A stretch of DNA of 64,000 nt from Theropithecus gelada (lineage: Eukaryota > Chordata > Mammalia > Primates > Cercopithecidae): the NCBI RefSeq assembly GCF_003255815.1, contig NC_037674.1, forward strand, positions 22,184,286 through 22,248,285. Reading direction: 5' to 3'. Under the pieces are notes generated by a model. It saw only the letters and a program-made list of their open reading frames with translations, was not told where the DNA came from and did not search any database. Shown one piece after another: positions 44,326 to 56,420 of this stretch. Position numbers and translations under genes: made by a program. Every line of letters begins with the position of its first letter. The stretch's first letter is position 1.

Positions 44326-45818
44326 CATGATTTCTGCTTACAAAGTGATTTCCATGTACAATCCCTAGCATAGCAGCATAAAAACAGCAGTAAAGTAGGT
44401 TAAAGAAAGAAATGCTCTATAATGTACATATGCACATGTAGCCTGACTGAATATTGGTCAGATTTTTAAATCCATGTTGTTTTAATTAAGGATGAGGATT
44501 TGTTTATGTGTGTGTGGTTGGTTTTGAAGCACTGAAGTCAAAAGGGCATAAATGTAGTAAATAAATGGCCAGTGTGAAAGTGGGTGAGGCAGGAGGGAAA
44601 GGTCACTTATAGAGATAGTGGAATTAGAAAGCAAAAGTTCAATTTCGCAATTGTTAGGCTCCTAAGACCCTATGCACTTTAGGCCATTCCTTACTGTTCG
44701 GTACTGAAGACCTTGGAGACCACATTCCAAAAGAAGTTACATAAAAAACCTAAAAGTCTGCTACTATTTCAAAATCTAAACTATTTCCCCATTGCTGTAT
44801 TTTAAAAAATCAGATGGAAGAGGTAAGTTTCTTTTGCTATGTTTTCAAGATGATTTTATTTTGTTGATGGATAAAATTAGAAACTTTACTGGGCTGGTAA
44901 TAGCCATAAATAAAAATGTGTTTCTTTAAAAATAGCATAAATTCAGATATTCACTAATTTGGACTTTCATCTCCCCCAATTATTATGAGCTAAATAAACT
45001 TTTATGTTATTCCTAAGTAGAGTCTGGCTCTAAACTTCTTTGGCATAGCACACTACCGTTGAACCACACATTTTAAAACTCCACTTAGGCTTTTACCAGA
45101 TAGACTGTAAGAGCCTCAAAGGACACAAGACTGGCCTTGTGTCAATAATTCATGCACTAGAGTCTACCCATAGGCTTTCATTTGATAGACTGAAGGATAC
45201 AAATGATCTAAAAAGTGTGAATTAGTGCATTAAAAGAAAATTCTATCTCAGTGTAGGATCATTTTTACACTTTTCTATTTTAAAATTTAAGACCCGATCA
45301 CAGTTACGGGAAAAGTTGACTCATTCATCTTCCTCAAGACCTCCTCACACCCCTTTTAAAGATAGAAAACTAAAGAGAAGAGAAGGGAGGGGGGCTGATG
45401 AAAACCATAGCTGGACCTTATTTATCACTGGCTAACAGAGGACAGAGGGAAGAGTACATGAACACCTATGCCCACCTTCATGAGAAAATTTAGGACTAAG
45501 TAGGATTTAATCCTTAATTCTTAATGCTAGTCATTCATCAAGCTAAACTATCTAAGTAATTAAGCATGCACCATCTGGAAATCTAAACCTGAACTTCACA
45601 GGAAAACGAGAGTCAGCAGAGTGGAAAGTGCATGCTAAAGAAGTGACTCGGCGCTACTCTTTCATCCAATGTGTATTTGTGACTAGATGCCCAGAATCGG
45701 GTAAGAAATACTGAAAAGGAGAAGAAACAAGTATATAGCAGAGACTCTGTCTTAGAGGAACTCAAATCTAGCTGAGGTGATAAGACATATGTAAATATAA
45801 CACAGTTAAGTGCCTACA
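44326..45818. other. Unassigned sequence
   Basis: No repeat or gene recognised. Confidence 0.4.
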
Positions 45819-46196
45819 TGCTATGGAGAGGGTTGTGTCCCACAAAATTTGTATGTTGAACCACTAACTTCTAACGTGACTGCATTTGGATATCACGTTT
45901 TTAGGAGGAAATTAATGATGTCATAAAAGTGGTATCCTAAGCCAACAGAATTGGTGGCCTTAGAAGAAGAAGAAGAATGAGCTCTTTTTCTCTGCACACA
46001 CTAAGGAATGCGCTTGGTGAGTGTATAGCAAAACTGTGGCCATCTGCAAGCCAGGAAGAGGGCCGTCACCAGGAACTGAATTGGCTGGTACCCTGATCTT
46101 TGGCTTCCTAGCCTCCGGAAGTGTGAGAAATACATTTCTGTTAATAAGCCACTTGGTATGTGGTATTTTGCTCTGTCAGTCCAGCTGACTAATACA
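45819..46196 (+). mobile_element. MLT1-type MaLR LTR
   Basis: It starts TGCTATGGAGAGGGTTGTGT and ends CTGACTAATACA. Internal landmarks are GTGACTGCATTTGGATATCA, CATCTGCAAGCCAGGAAGAG and CTCCGGAAGTGTGAGAAATA. CTACA (45814-45818) and CTATA (46197-46201) fit a diverged 5-bp target duplication. A GAA-rich tract lies at 45963-45977. It appears to be a solo LTR. Confidence 0.85.
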
Positions 46197-46929
46197 CTAT
46201 ATAAGGCAGCAAATGATTTCCAACCCACATAAATGTCATAGAGAATTCGATGAGAACCATTGCTGAGGCAATCAGGAAATCCTGGTTCTAAAGGAGATAG
46301 AAGATTTCTGCTTTAAGAAGCAAACCAAGGGCTTGGGTAAGTGCAAGTTAGACAATGTGAACATGAAACAGAGAAGTAAGCTGATAATGGATGCTCTGTG
46401 CATAGCCAAGTGGAGGTTCATGAAGAGGAAAGGAAAGAGAGAGATGGAGTCATGGGATTTTTCAACACCAGGCTCAGGAATCTGATGGAGCAGTGAAACA
46501 AGCTACAATTTTAGGATTTTATATGGAGCTGTTGTGTATTGAAAGATTGGAGAAGGGGTAGATAGATAAAGAGCAGGAAGACCAATTTCAATGTTTTACA
46601 TTAGTCTAATCAGGTGATGAGGACAGCCCTACCTCTGATGGTCACAGCTAATCAGAGGTTTCATCATCTTATCAATTAGGAAAGAGTAAATAGAATTATT
46701 ATGTTGGTAGAGCACCCAATTCTGAGTGGGCCAAGAAGGGCAATTTAGAACACAGTGATTATCGAGCCTGAATAGTTCTGAAGGAAAGCACAGGGCCATA
46801 CACAGAGTGATATTTGAAGTGTGTTGTTGAATGGGACTACTGGGACTTTAGTTAACTCTTGTAAAGATTGACGACTAATTTGTTTTCTAATCCAGACCTA
46901 TATCTTTGACTGCTGCAGGAGTGTTTTTC
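46197..46929. other. Unassigned sequence
   Basis: Nothing recognised between the LTR and the L2. Confidence 0.4.
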
Positions 46930-47450
46930 CAGTGCCTTACTGGATGTGCCATGAGTATGTCAAAGTAAAAAATTGCCCAACTGAAATAATCTTCTACACT
47001 CCTGATCTCCACAAATACAGCCACTACGAGCTCAGGAGCCCAAAATTATTCTTCCTTTTCTTCCCATCCCACATTCAAGGGGTCAAGAGATTAACTTATG
47101 CCAGAAACCTCAGTACAATGCTGCCCTTCCCTTCTGTATGATGTTCCACTGACATCTTCAATGGCATGAACAATTGAAAAAATTAACTTCTTGGTCTTCC
47201 TGCTTCTAGCCTTGCCCCCTTTATGACTTTCTCCACTATCACAAAGGCTTATTTTTCTAAAATGCAAATCTGTTCATGACACTTCTCTGTTTAAAATCAG
47301 TCCTTTTTTCCTCATTATTTGCAAAATAAACACAAACACCTTAGCATGACATTATTCAAATCTGGGTTAACTACCTTTACAGACTTACATCTCTTCAGTG
47401 TTCCTCCTGGTACACTGTCCTATCATATAATTGAATTAAAAGATTTTAAA
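46930..47450 (+). repeat. L2 LINE fragment
   Basis: It matches L2 ORF2 C-terminal and downstream order: 'cttatgccagaaacctcagt', 'cctgcttctagccttgcccc', 'tttctaaaatgcaaatctgt', 'tcatgacacttctctgttta' and 'ccttagcatgacattattca'. It is one of the longer L2 relics in the window. Confidence 0.75.
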
Positions 47451-47465
47451 ATCCATGAATATATA

Positions 47466-47831
47466 TGCTATTGGATGAACTGTGACTCTTCAAAATTGAT
47501 GGGTTGAAGTCCAATTCCCAGTACTTCAAAATTTGACTGTATTTGGAGATAGGGTATTTAAGTTAAAATGAGGTCATCAGGGTGGACCCTAGTCCATAAT
47601 GACTGGTGTCCTTATTAGAAGAGGAAATTAGGGCACAAACAAGTACAGAAAGAAAATAATGTGAAGACATAGGGAGAAAACATCCCTCTACAAGCAAAAA
47701 AGACTGGTCTCAGAGGACCATGCCAATATCATGATCCTAGACTTCCCACATCCAAAATTGTGAGAACACAAATTTATGTTGTTTGGGCCACACACGGTGT
47801 TTTGTTATGGCAGCCTTAGAAAACTAAGACA
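47466..47831 (+). mobile_element. MLT1-type MaLR LTR
   Basis: Start TGCTATTGGATGAACTGTGA, landmarks TTTGACTGTATTTGGAGATA, AATGACTGGTGTCCTTATTA and TTGTGAGAACACAAATTTAT, end AAACTAAGACA. It is full length or nearly so, without internal sequence. Confidence 0.85.
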
Positions 47832-47853
47832 AAATTATACTCATTTAAGTGCC

Positions 47854-48242
47854 TGCTATGGTCTGAAGGTTTGTTGTCTCCCCCAACCTGCTTCCCACCT
47901 AATTCATACATTGAGATCCTCATGCCTGAGGTAATGGTATTATAATAGGATATGGGGCCTTTTGTAGGTGATTAGTTCATGGAGGCAAAGACCTCATGAA
48001 TGAAATTAGTACCCCTATAAACAGGGCCTGACAGAGAATCCTCATCCCTTCCACTACGTGAGGAGGACACAGCTAGAAGGTCCTATCTATGAACAAAAAA
48101 AGTGGTCCCTTACCAGACAGTGATCCTGCTGGCACCTTGATATTGGACTTTCAGCTTCCAGGATAGCAAGAAATAAATTTCTGTTATTTATAAGCTACCC
48201 AGATTATAGTATCTGTTAGAGCTGCCTGAACAGAACAAGACA
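47854..48242 (+). mobile_element. MLT1-type MaLR LTR
   Basis: Start TGCTATGGTCTGAAGGTTTG, landmark GGCACCTTGATATTGGACTT, end CAGAACAAGACA. GTGCC (47849-47853) and ATGCC (48243-48247) fit a diverged target duplication. It begins only 22 bases after the preceding LTR, in the same orientation, but differs enough to be a separate insertion. Confidence 0.8.
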
Positions 48243-48931
48243 ATGCCCACATAATATTTATGACTCCAAATAATGGACCCTAGGTTTCAATCCTCTCTAC
48301 AGATTGCTCACATTTACTTTTCCACAGTACAGGTTAGCATTTTCAACTCTAGCAGTAGTCCCTGTTTTTCCTAAAATGTGTCTCCATACAGATAAAGGCT
48401 GTGATAAGTTCCAAACCACTCCCCTTGTTTCTTACTAACAGAACCCCAAATTTATTCAAGATAGCAGTGAACCTGGCTGGTCAAGAATATCAAGTTCTAA
48501 GTCACCTTACAACTAGAGTGGCCATATGAGACTGTCTGGCAATAACATGAAATCTGAAGAGATTGAGTGAGTTTTCGGGAAACGTTTTGTGAAGATACCA
48601 CTTTGCTGTCTACTCAAGCATCTCTATCCCTTCTTTCCTGGAGTAAGGATGTGATACCTAGAGAAGTTGCACCCATCTTGCAATGATAAGAATGAAACAC
48701 CTGCAAAGAATGGCAGAGTAGAAACCTGAAAAGAGTCTGGGTCTGATGACACCCTTGACCAGAAGCACCTGCCTTGGTCTGCCTAAATCTGAAATCTCCC
48801 TTATAGAAGAGAAGTAAAACTCTGTTTAAACTACTGGTAATTGGGCTATGTATATTTTTTTCTGCCTACATGTCAAACTAATAAGATGAGTGAGGAAATC
48901 CATGCTTGTGATAAACATATGAGAAAACAAC
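48243..48931. other. Unassigned sequence
   Basis: No repeat or gene recognised between two oppositely oriented MLT1 LTRs. Confidence 0.4.
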
Positions 48932-49370
48932 TGTATTAGTTTTCAGGATTGCTATGACCTCAAACTTAGTGGCTTAAAACAACACAAATTTGTTACTTGC
49001 AGTTCTGTATGTCAGAAGATGGACAGAGTTCTCACAGGGCTAAAATCAAGGTGTTGCTGAATTGTGTTTCTTTCTGGAGGCTCTAGAGAAGCATTCCTTC
49101 CCTTTTCCTTAAACCATGTCCCTCTTCCTCCAACTTCAAAAACATTCTTCTGTAATTATATCTTTCTTTAACTCCAGAAGAAAAAGTTGTCTGTTTTTAA
49201 GGACTCCTGTGATTAGATTGGCCCTCCTTAATCCAGGATAATCCCCCTAAATTCTGGTCCTTAACTTAATCACATGTGCAAACTCCATTTTGCCATATAA
49301 ATAGCATATTCATAGGATCTAGAGATTAAGATAGGGACATCTTTGGGTGACTGTTATTCTCCCTACAACA
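48932..49370 (-). mobile_element. MLT1-type MaLR LTR, antisense
   Basis: On the plus strand it starts TGTATTAGTTTTCAGGATTG, passes AGTGGCTTAAAACAACACAA, AATCAAGGTGTTGCTGAATT and GGGACATCTTTGGGTGACTG, and ends CTCCCTACAACA. ACAAC before it and AAAAC after it fit a diverged 5-bp duplication. Confidence 0.85.
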
Positions 49371-51427
49371 AAAACAAAGAAAACTACAAAAATTGTGAAT
49401 TGTATTACCTTGTTTCCTGATATAACACAAGTTTCTTGTGCAGAGCCATACAAATAGTAGAAGGACAATGAAAAAAAAATAGTTATTTTAAAAGACATGG
49501 GAAGAATTATATCAATTTTGGATGTTCCATACTACAGTAATACCATTATATTAGCAATAATCTACCTTTCCAGGATGGATAATGAGCCTGAACTTCCCTT
49601 AAATTGGGAAAGCTAAAAAATTGAATTAGGCAGAAATAATGAAAAATTTCTATTATTCACACATGGGTTGTTGCAATTTTTCAGCAGGACAGATTATGGA
49701 GGTAGAACATTTTTTAGAACAAATGGCTGCTTTTCAAGAAAAGAAGTAGTTTCAGAAATCAGAAAGAAAATTTTATACAAAAACTTGTGTAATAATAAAT
49801 ATTTAAAAATCCTCTACAATTTATCATTTGGGTTTTTATCTTTATTGTCCAACTTAATCCTACATTTCTCTAGTATTATGGTAAAACATTAAAAAGGCAT
49901 TTTTTACTATTATCTTTTAGTTTATCTTGCAAATATGTTCAACCAGTAAACCATTTGGTTCATTTGCAAAAACTCCTTTTGGTTTCCATGCCTTTGCCAT
50001 ATCTGCTGTCAACAGACATGCCTGGGTTCTCATAATTCACTGTTTAGATTACCTAGTTTATTTGATTCTAAGCTCTCTTTCCTACAATGTAGTCTATAAG
50101 CTGCTGCCAGAACAACCTCAGAAACAAAATTTTACAAGTATTCTAAATTTGTAATGAATACACTCATTTAAGGGAAGCTTGACTAATCATCCACACTTTG
50201 TTTTAACACTTCCCATGACAAATAATACTATGTTTTGCAAGGTTCTCCATACTACTTTTTGATTTTTTAGAAAATGTCCATTCCTATTTTTATTTAACTT
50301 TCTATTTTCACTTGACATCCACATGCATTAAGTCTGTCTTCTACCTACTAAATTTTCAAATATTTGAAGAGTGTTCTCATGTCCTAAACCTTGTCTCAGT
50401 GAAGCATTTTCGGTTTCTCCATTTCTTCCGCATTACAGCTGGAAATTCAACATCTTTCTGCCCCCCTTTTTTTGGATATATCACAGTTCAGTAAAGATAC
50501 AGTGAAAACTTTACTGCTTGAGTTGAGTAGAGTATTCCTAAAACCAGGAGAGTGCAGTGTGTAGGGGAGAAGGTAGCAGCTCTGGCCTTAGTTTTTTTAT
50601 ATTGCCTTCAATTACTGAGTTCTGTTACTTTCAGATTATATTTTCTTCCATGACTTTTCATATAACCTACAGAAAATATAGTCCCTCCAATACTGATCTT
50701 TAATAATTTTAAATACTTTTTTCTTATTGCACGTGTAACACCTGCTTACTATAAATAATAAAGATAAGTTTAAAAATAAAATAAAAATCATAACGTCAGC
50801 ATTCAAAGAATTATTAACCACTAGAAACTAAGTGTAATAATCACATTTCCTAATTGCATTAATAGCAATGGTAATAGTAAGTATCACATTAATAATCAAT
50901 TAAATGATTTGAATTAATCTTCTCACCAAGGACAACTAGAATTGATAAGGATCAATGATACAGCGAGTGAGAAAGAGAGATAAGTACAAACAGGTATAAA
51001 GATATATAGATATCCTTGAATACTAATAAGATGAAGAATATTTTACTGGAACCATATCCAAAAGAACATAGAAATCAAAAGAGGTTAACCAGCATTTGGG
51101 GTGGCATTTATTTTGGTAGTGTTTGACAAGCATTTGTGACAACATACTGGGGCAGGGAAAAGAAAATGTTTTGAGTCCACGGATCAAAAAGCATGGAATT
51201 GCAGTAAACTCAATGATTTGGGTTGGGATTCTAAAGGGTTACAATTTAGGATAAGAGTAAACTGGAAATAGAGGCTCTCACAGACACTGCAAAACAAAAA
51301 CAAAAATAAAACAAAACACAAGAAAAACTTTAAATATTCTTAATTCCCAGATTGCTGATATCCTTAGATACTTAGCAGGAGTAAATGTGAGTCATTTATA
51401 CTGGATAGTAAAATTATTCTAATCTTC
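49371..51427. other. Unassigned sequence
   Basis: About 2 kb with no recognised repeat or gene. Short frames (for example 49668-49892 and 50636-50821) lack family signatures. Confidence 0.4.
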
Positions 51428-51652
51428 AAATTATATCTACAAATACATTTCTTTTTTAAAATTTATTTTACTTTAAGTTCCAGGATACCTGTGCAGAACT
51501 TGTAGGTTACGTAGGTATACGTGTACCTTGGTAGCTGGCTGCACCTACTGACCAATTCTCTAAGTTTCCTCCCCTCGCCCCCTATCTGCCAAAGGGCCCT
51601 AGTTTGGTTTTCTCTTCCTGTGTTAATTTGCTGAGGATGATGGCTTCCAGCT

Positions 51653-54165
51653 TCATCCATGTCCCTGCAAAGGACATGATCTCATTCCATTTAATTGCAT
51701 AGTATAGTATTCCATGGTGTACATGTACCACATTTTCTTTATCCAGTCTATCACTGATGGGTCTTTAGGTTGGTTCCATAACTTTGCCATTGTAAACAGT
51801 GCTGCAATAAAAAGGTGTGTGACTGTGTCTTTATAGTACAATGATTTATATTCTTTTGGGTATATACCCAGTAATGGGATTCCTGGGTCAAATGGTATTT
51901 CTGGTTCTAGATCCTTGAGGAATTGCCATACTGTCATCCACAATGGTTGAACTAATTTACATTCCCATCAACAGTGTAAAAGTGTTCCTATTCCTCCACA
52001 GCCTCACCAGCATCTATTGTTTCCTGACGTTTTATAAAAATAATCACCATTCTGACTGGCATGAGATGGTATATCATTGTGGTTTTGATTTGCATTTCTC
52101 TAATGATCACTGATGTTGAGCTTTTTTTCATATGTTTGTTGGTTCCATAAATGTCTTCTTTTTAGAAGTGTCTGTTCATATCCTTTGCTCATTTTTTGAT
52201 GGGGTTGTTTTTTTCTTGTAAATTTAAGTTCCCTGTAGATTCTAGATACTAGACCTTTCTCAGATGGGTAGCTTGCACATATTTTCTCCCATTCTGTAGG
52301 TTGTTTGTTCACTCTGATGACAGTTTCTTTTGCTGTATAGAAGCTCTTTAGTGTAATTAGATTCCATTTGTCAATTTTGGCTTTTGTTGCAATTGCTATT
52401 GGCATTTTTAGAATGAAGTCTTTGCCCATGCCTATGTCCTGAATGGTATTGCCTAGGTTTTCTTCTAGGGTTTTTTTATGGTTTGGGGTTTTACATTTAA
52501 GTCTTTAATCCAACTTGAGTTAACTTTTGTATAAGGTGTAAGGAAAGGGTCCAGTTTCAGTTTTCTGCATATGGCTAGCCAGTTTTACCAGTGCCATTTA
52601 TGGAATAGAAGATCTTTTCCTCATTGCTTGTTTTTGTCAGGTTTGCCAAAGATCAGATGATTGTAGATGTGTGGCATTATTTCTGAGGCCTCTGTTCTGT
52701 TTGATTGGTCTATATATCTGTTTCTGTACCAATGCCATGCTGTTTTGGTTACTGTAGTCCTATAGTGTAGTTTGAAGTCAGGTAGTATGATGCCTCCAGC
52801 TTTGGGTTTTTTTGCTTAGAATTTTCTTGGCTATATGGGGTCTTCTTTGATTCCATATGAAATTTAAATTAGTTTTTTTTTTCTAATTCTGTGAAGAATG
52901 TCAATGGTAGTTTGATGGGAATAGCTTTGAATCTATAATTTACATTTGGGCATTATGGCCACTTTCACAATATTGATTCTTTTTATCCACAAGAATGGAA
53001 TGTTTTTCCATTTGTTTATGTCTTCTCTTATTTCCTTGAGCAGTGGTTTGTAGTTCTCCTTGAAGAGGTCCTTTATTTCCCTTGTGAACTCTATTCCTAT
53101 ATATTTTATTCTCTTTGCAATAATTGTGAATGGGAGTTCATTCATGATTTGGCTCTCTGCTTGTCTATTGTTAGTGTAAAGGAATGCTTGGAATTTTTGC
53201 ACATTGATTTTGTATCCTGAGACTTTGCTGAAGTTGCTTATCAGTTTAAAGAGTTTTTGGGCTGAGTTGATGGGGTTTTCTAAATATAAAATCATGTCAT
53301 CTAGCAAAAAGAGACAATTTGACTTCCTCTCTTCCCATTGAAATATGGTTTATTTCTTTCTCTTGCCTGTTTGCCCTGTCCAGCATTTTTAATACTACAT
53401 TGAATAGGAGCAGTGAGACAGAGCATCCTTTCCTTTTACGGGTTTTCAAAGAGAATGCTGCCAGCTTTTGCCCATTTAATATGATACTGGCTACAGGCTT
53501 ATTATAAACAGCTCTTATTATTTTGAGATATGTTCCATCAATACCTAGTTTAATGAGAGTTTTTAACACGAAGGGATGCTGAATTTTATCAATGGCCTTT
53601 CTGCATCTATTGAGATAATCATGTGGTTTTTGTCTTTGTTTCTATTTATGTGATGGATTATGTCTATTGATTTGCATATGTTGAACCAGGCTTGCATCCC
53701 AGGGATGAAGCCAACTTTATGGTGGTGGATAAGTTTTTTGATGTGCTGCTGGATTAGATTTTCTAATATTTTACTGAGGATTTTCTCACTGATGCTCATC
53801 AGGGATATTGGACTGAAGTTTTTTTTTGTTGTGTCTCTTCCTGGTTTTATTATCAGGATGATGCTGGTTTCATAAAATGAGTTAGGAAGGAGTCCTTTCT
53901 TTTCAATTGTGTTGAATAGTTTCAGAAGGAATGGTACTAGCTTCTCTTTGTACCTCTGGTAAAATTCAGCTGTGAATCCATCTGGTCCTGGGCTTCTTTT
54001 GGTTGGTAAGCTGTTAATTACTGCCTCAATTTCTGAACTTGTTATTGGTCTATTCAGGGATTTGACTTCTTTCTGGTTTAGTCTTGGGAGGGTGTATATG
54101 TCCAGGAATTTATCCATTTTCTCGATTTTTCTAGTTTATTTGCATAGAAGTGTTTATAGTACCTC
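51653..54165 (-). pseudogene. L1 ORF2 remnant, C-terminal two thirds
   Basis: Fragments of one ORF2 reading lie in several frames: 54117-53563 (start of the reverse transcriptase domain), 53569-53297 and 53307-52933 (RT core and thumb), 52429-52100 and 51943-51653 (C-terminal part). The FADD active site is changed to LDD, with a frameshift beside it near 53300. The Cys-rich region near 52000 lies outside any long frame. No activity is expected. Confidence 0.88.
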
Positions 54166-55717
54166 TCAGCAGAAACTCTACAAGCCAGAGGAGATTGGGG
54201 ACCAATATTCAACATTCTTAAAGAAAAACAATTTCAACCCAAAGTTTCATATCCAGCTAAACTAAACGTCTTAAGCAAATGAGAAGTAAAATCCTTTCCA
54301 GACAAGCAAATGCTAATGAATTTCATTACCACCAGGCCTGCCTTGCAAGATTTCCTGAAAGAAGCACTAAATATGTAAAGGAAAAACCGGTACCAGCCAC
54401 CACAAAAACACACCAAAATATAAAGACCAACGACACCATGAAGAAACTGCATCAACTAGTGTGTAAAATAACCAGATAAGCATCATGATGACTGGATCAA
54501 ATTCACACATAACATTACAATACTAACCGTAAATGTAAATACCCCAGTTGAAAGACATAGACTGGCAAATTGGATAAAAAGTCAAGACCCATCAGTGTGC
54601 CGTGTTCAGGAGACCCATCTCACATGCAAAGACACCCATAAGCTCAAAATAAAGGGATGAAGAAAAATTTACCAAGAAAATGAAAAGCAAAAAAAAAAAA
54701 AAAAGTAGAGGTTGAAATCCTAGTCTCTGACAAAACAGACTTTAAACCAACAAAGATCTAAAAAGACAAAGAGGAGCAGTACATAATGGTAAAGGGAACA
54801 AATCCACAAGAAGAGCTATCTATTCTAAATATATATGCACCCAATACAGGAGCACCAAGATTGATACAACAAGTTCTTACAGACCTACAAAGAGACTTAG
54901 ACTCCTACACAATAATAGTGGGAGACTTTAATACCCCACTGTCAATATTAGACAGATCAACGAGACAGAAAATTATCAAGGATATTCAGGACTCCAACTC
55001 AGCTCTGGATCAAGTGACCGTAATAGCCATCTACATAACTCACCACCCCAAATCAACAGAATATATGTTCTTCTCAGTGCCACATGACACTTATTCTAAA
55101 ATTGACCACATAATTAGAAGTAAAACACTCCTCAGCAAATGCAAAATAAGTTAAATTGTAACAGTCTCTTACACCACAGTGCAATCAAATTAGAACTCAG
55201 GATTAACAAACTTACCCAAAACCACACAATTACATGGAAACTGAACAACCTGTTCCTGAAGGACTCCTGGGCAAATAATGAAATTAAGGCAGAAATCAAG
55301 AAGTTCTTTGAAACCAATGAGAACAAAGAGACAATACACCAGAATCTCTGGGACACAGCTAAAGTGATGTTAAGAGGGGAATTTATAGCACTAAATGCCC
55401 ACATCAGAAAGCTAGAAAGATCTCAAATTGGCACCCTAACATCACAATTACAAGAGCTAGAGAGGCAAAAGCAAACTAATTAAAAAGCTAGTGAAAGACA
55501 AGAAATAACTAAGATCAGAGCAGAATTGAAGGAGATACAGACATGAAAAACTCTCTGAAAAGTCAATGAATCCAGGAGCTGGTTTTTCGAAAAAATTAAC
55601 AAAAATAGATAGACTGCTAGCCAGACTAATAAAGAAGAAAAGAGAGATGAATCAAATAGAAACAATAAAATATAGTAAAGGGAATATCACCACTGATCCC
55701 ATAGAAACACAAACCAC
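54163..55717 (+). pseudogene. L1 ORF1 3' end and ORF2 endonuclease remnant, inverted
   Basis: It begins in ORF1 at the codons for AETLQARGD-type sequence, where the second Arg of the essential RR pair is changed. It runs past the ORF1 end near 54422, the spacer and the ORF2 start near 54488, then through endonuclease frames 54786-55154 and 55139-55483 and linker sequence to 55717. Frames are broken by stops, and an A-run expansion lies near 54690-54704. Confidence 0.88.
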
Positions 55718-55879
55718 AAATAAATTTCTACATATAATATCTGTTAGACAATCAAAATAAACACATCTATCATCTGTATGATTAGAAACTTTAAAAAGCA
55801 ACAAATAAACAGAAAAGCAGAGCTCTTGATATTGGATATAACATATTTTAATTAAGATATAAGCTGAGAATTTTGAAAG

Positions 55880-56420
55880 ATAAATAGTAACAATATAGAA
55901 GGCATCATAACTGAAAGATAAATTCTAGAACTGAATAACACCAGATACAAAGTTAAGAATCCAGCAAATCAATTTAACAAGCTAATCTCTGTCATAATCA
56001 TAAAAGCAAAAATCCTTAACAAAATACAAGAATATCAAATGCAACTTACATAAAATGGATAACACATCATGAAGTATGTTGTATTCCCAAGGTTGATTTA
56101 ACCTTTGAAAATCAATCAATGTAATTCATACCATCCCCTTAACAAAACAAAGGAGAAAAACGATGATTCTTTCAATAAAGGCAGAAAAAGCACCAGAAAA
56201 ATGTCAACACCTGTTTATTGTAAAAAATCCCAACAAGCTAGAAATATAAGGAAATTTTCTTAATCAGGCAAAAAGTTCTACAAAAAATCCTACATTTAAC
56301 AGCATACTAATAATATATTTAACAATTTCCTGTGATACAGGAACAAAACAAGAACGTCAACTAACTTGATTGGCTTTAGGTATTTTACTGGAAATCTTGG
56401 TCAGCAGAAAAAGTTATTCA
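55880..56420 (+). mobile_element. Old L1M ORF2 fragment
   Basis: Decayed reverse-transcriptase-region L1 ('aaaagcaaaaatccttaaca', 'tttcaataaaggcagaaaaa', 'ctggaaatcttggtcagcag'). The L1 order then jumps back at about 56430, so this is separate from the next element. The left edge is uncertain. Confidence 0.55.

Larger units (their letters stand above)
51428..55736 (-). mobile_element. Twin-primed L1PA/PB with inverted 5' segment
   Basis: The 3' segment (about 51446-54165) reads on the minus strand from ORF2 codon about 412 to the 3' UTR and poly-T at 51450-51457. The 5' segment (54163-55717) is inverted and reads on the plus strand from ORF1 codon about 253 through ORF2 codon about 409. The two cover adjacent parts of one L1 with only a few bases lost. 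They share CTCTC (54163-54167) at the junction. The ends lie in diverged copies of one sequence (51428-51445 and 55718-55736, both with AAAT and CTACA and ATA), a degraded target duplication. Several frameshifts and stops make it inactive and older than the L1 at 19 kb. Confidence 0.9.
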
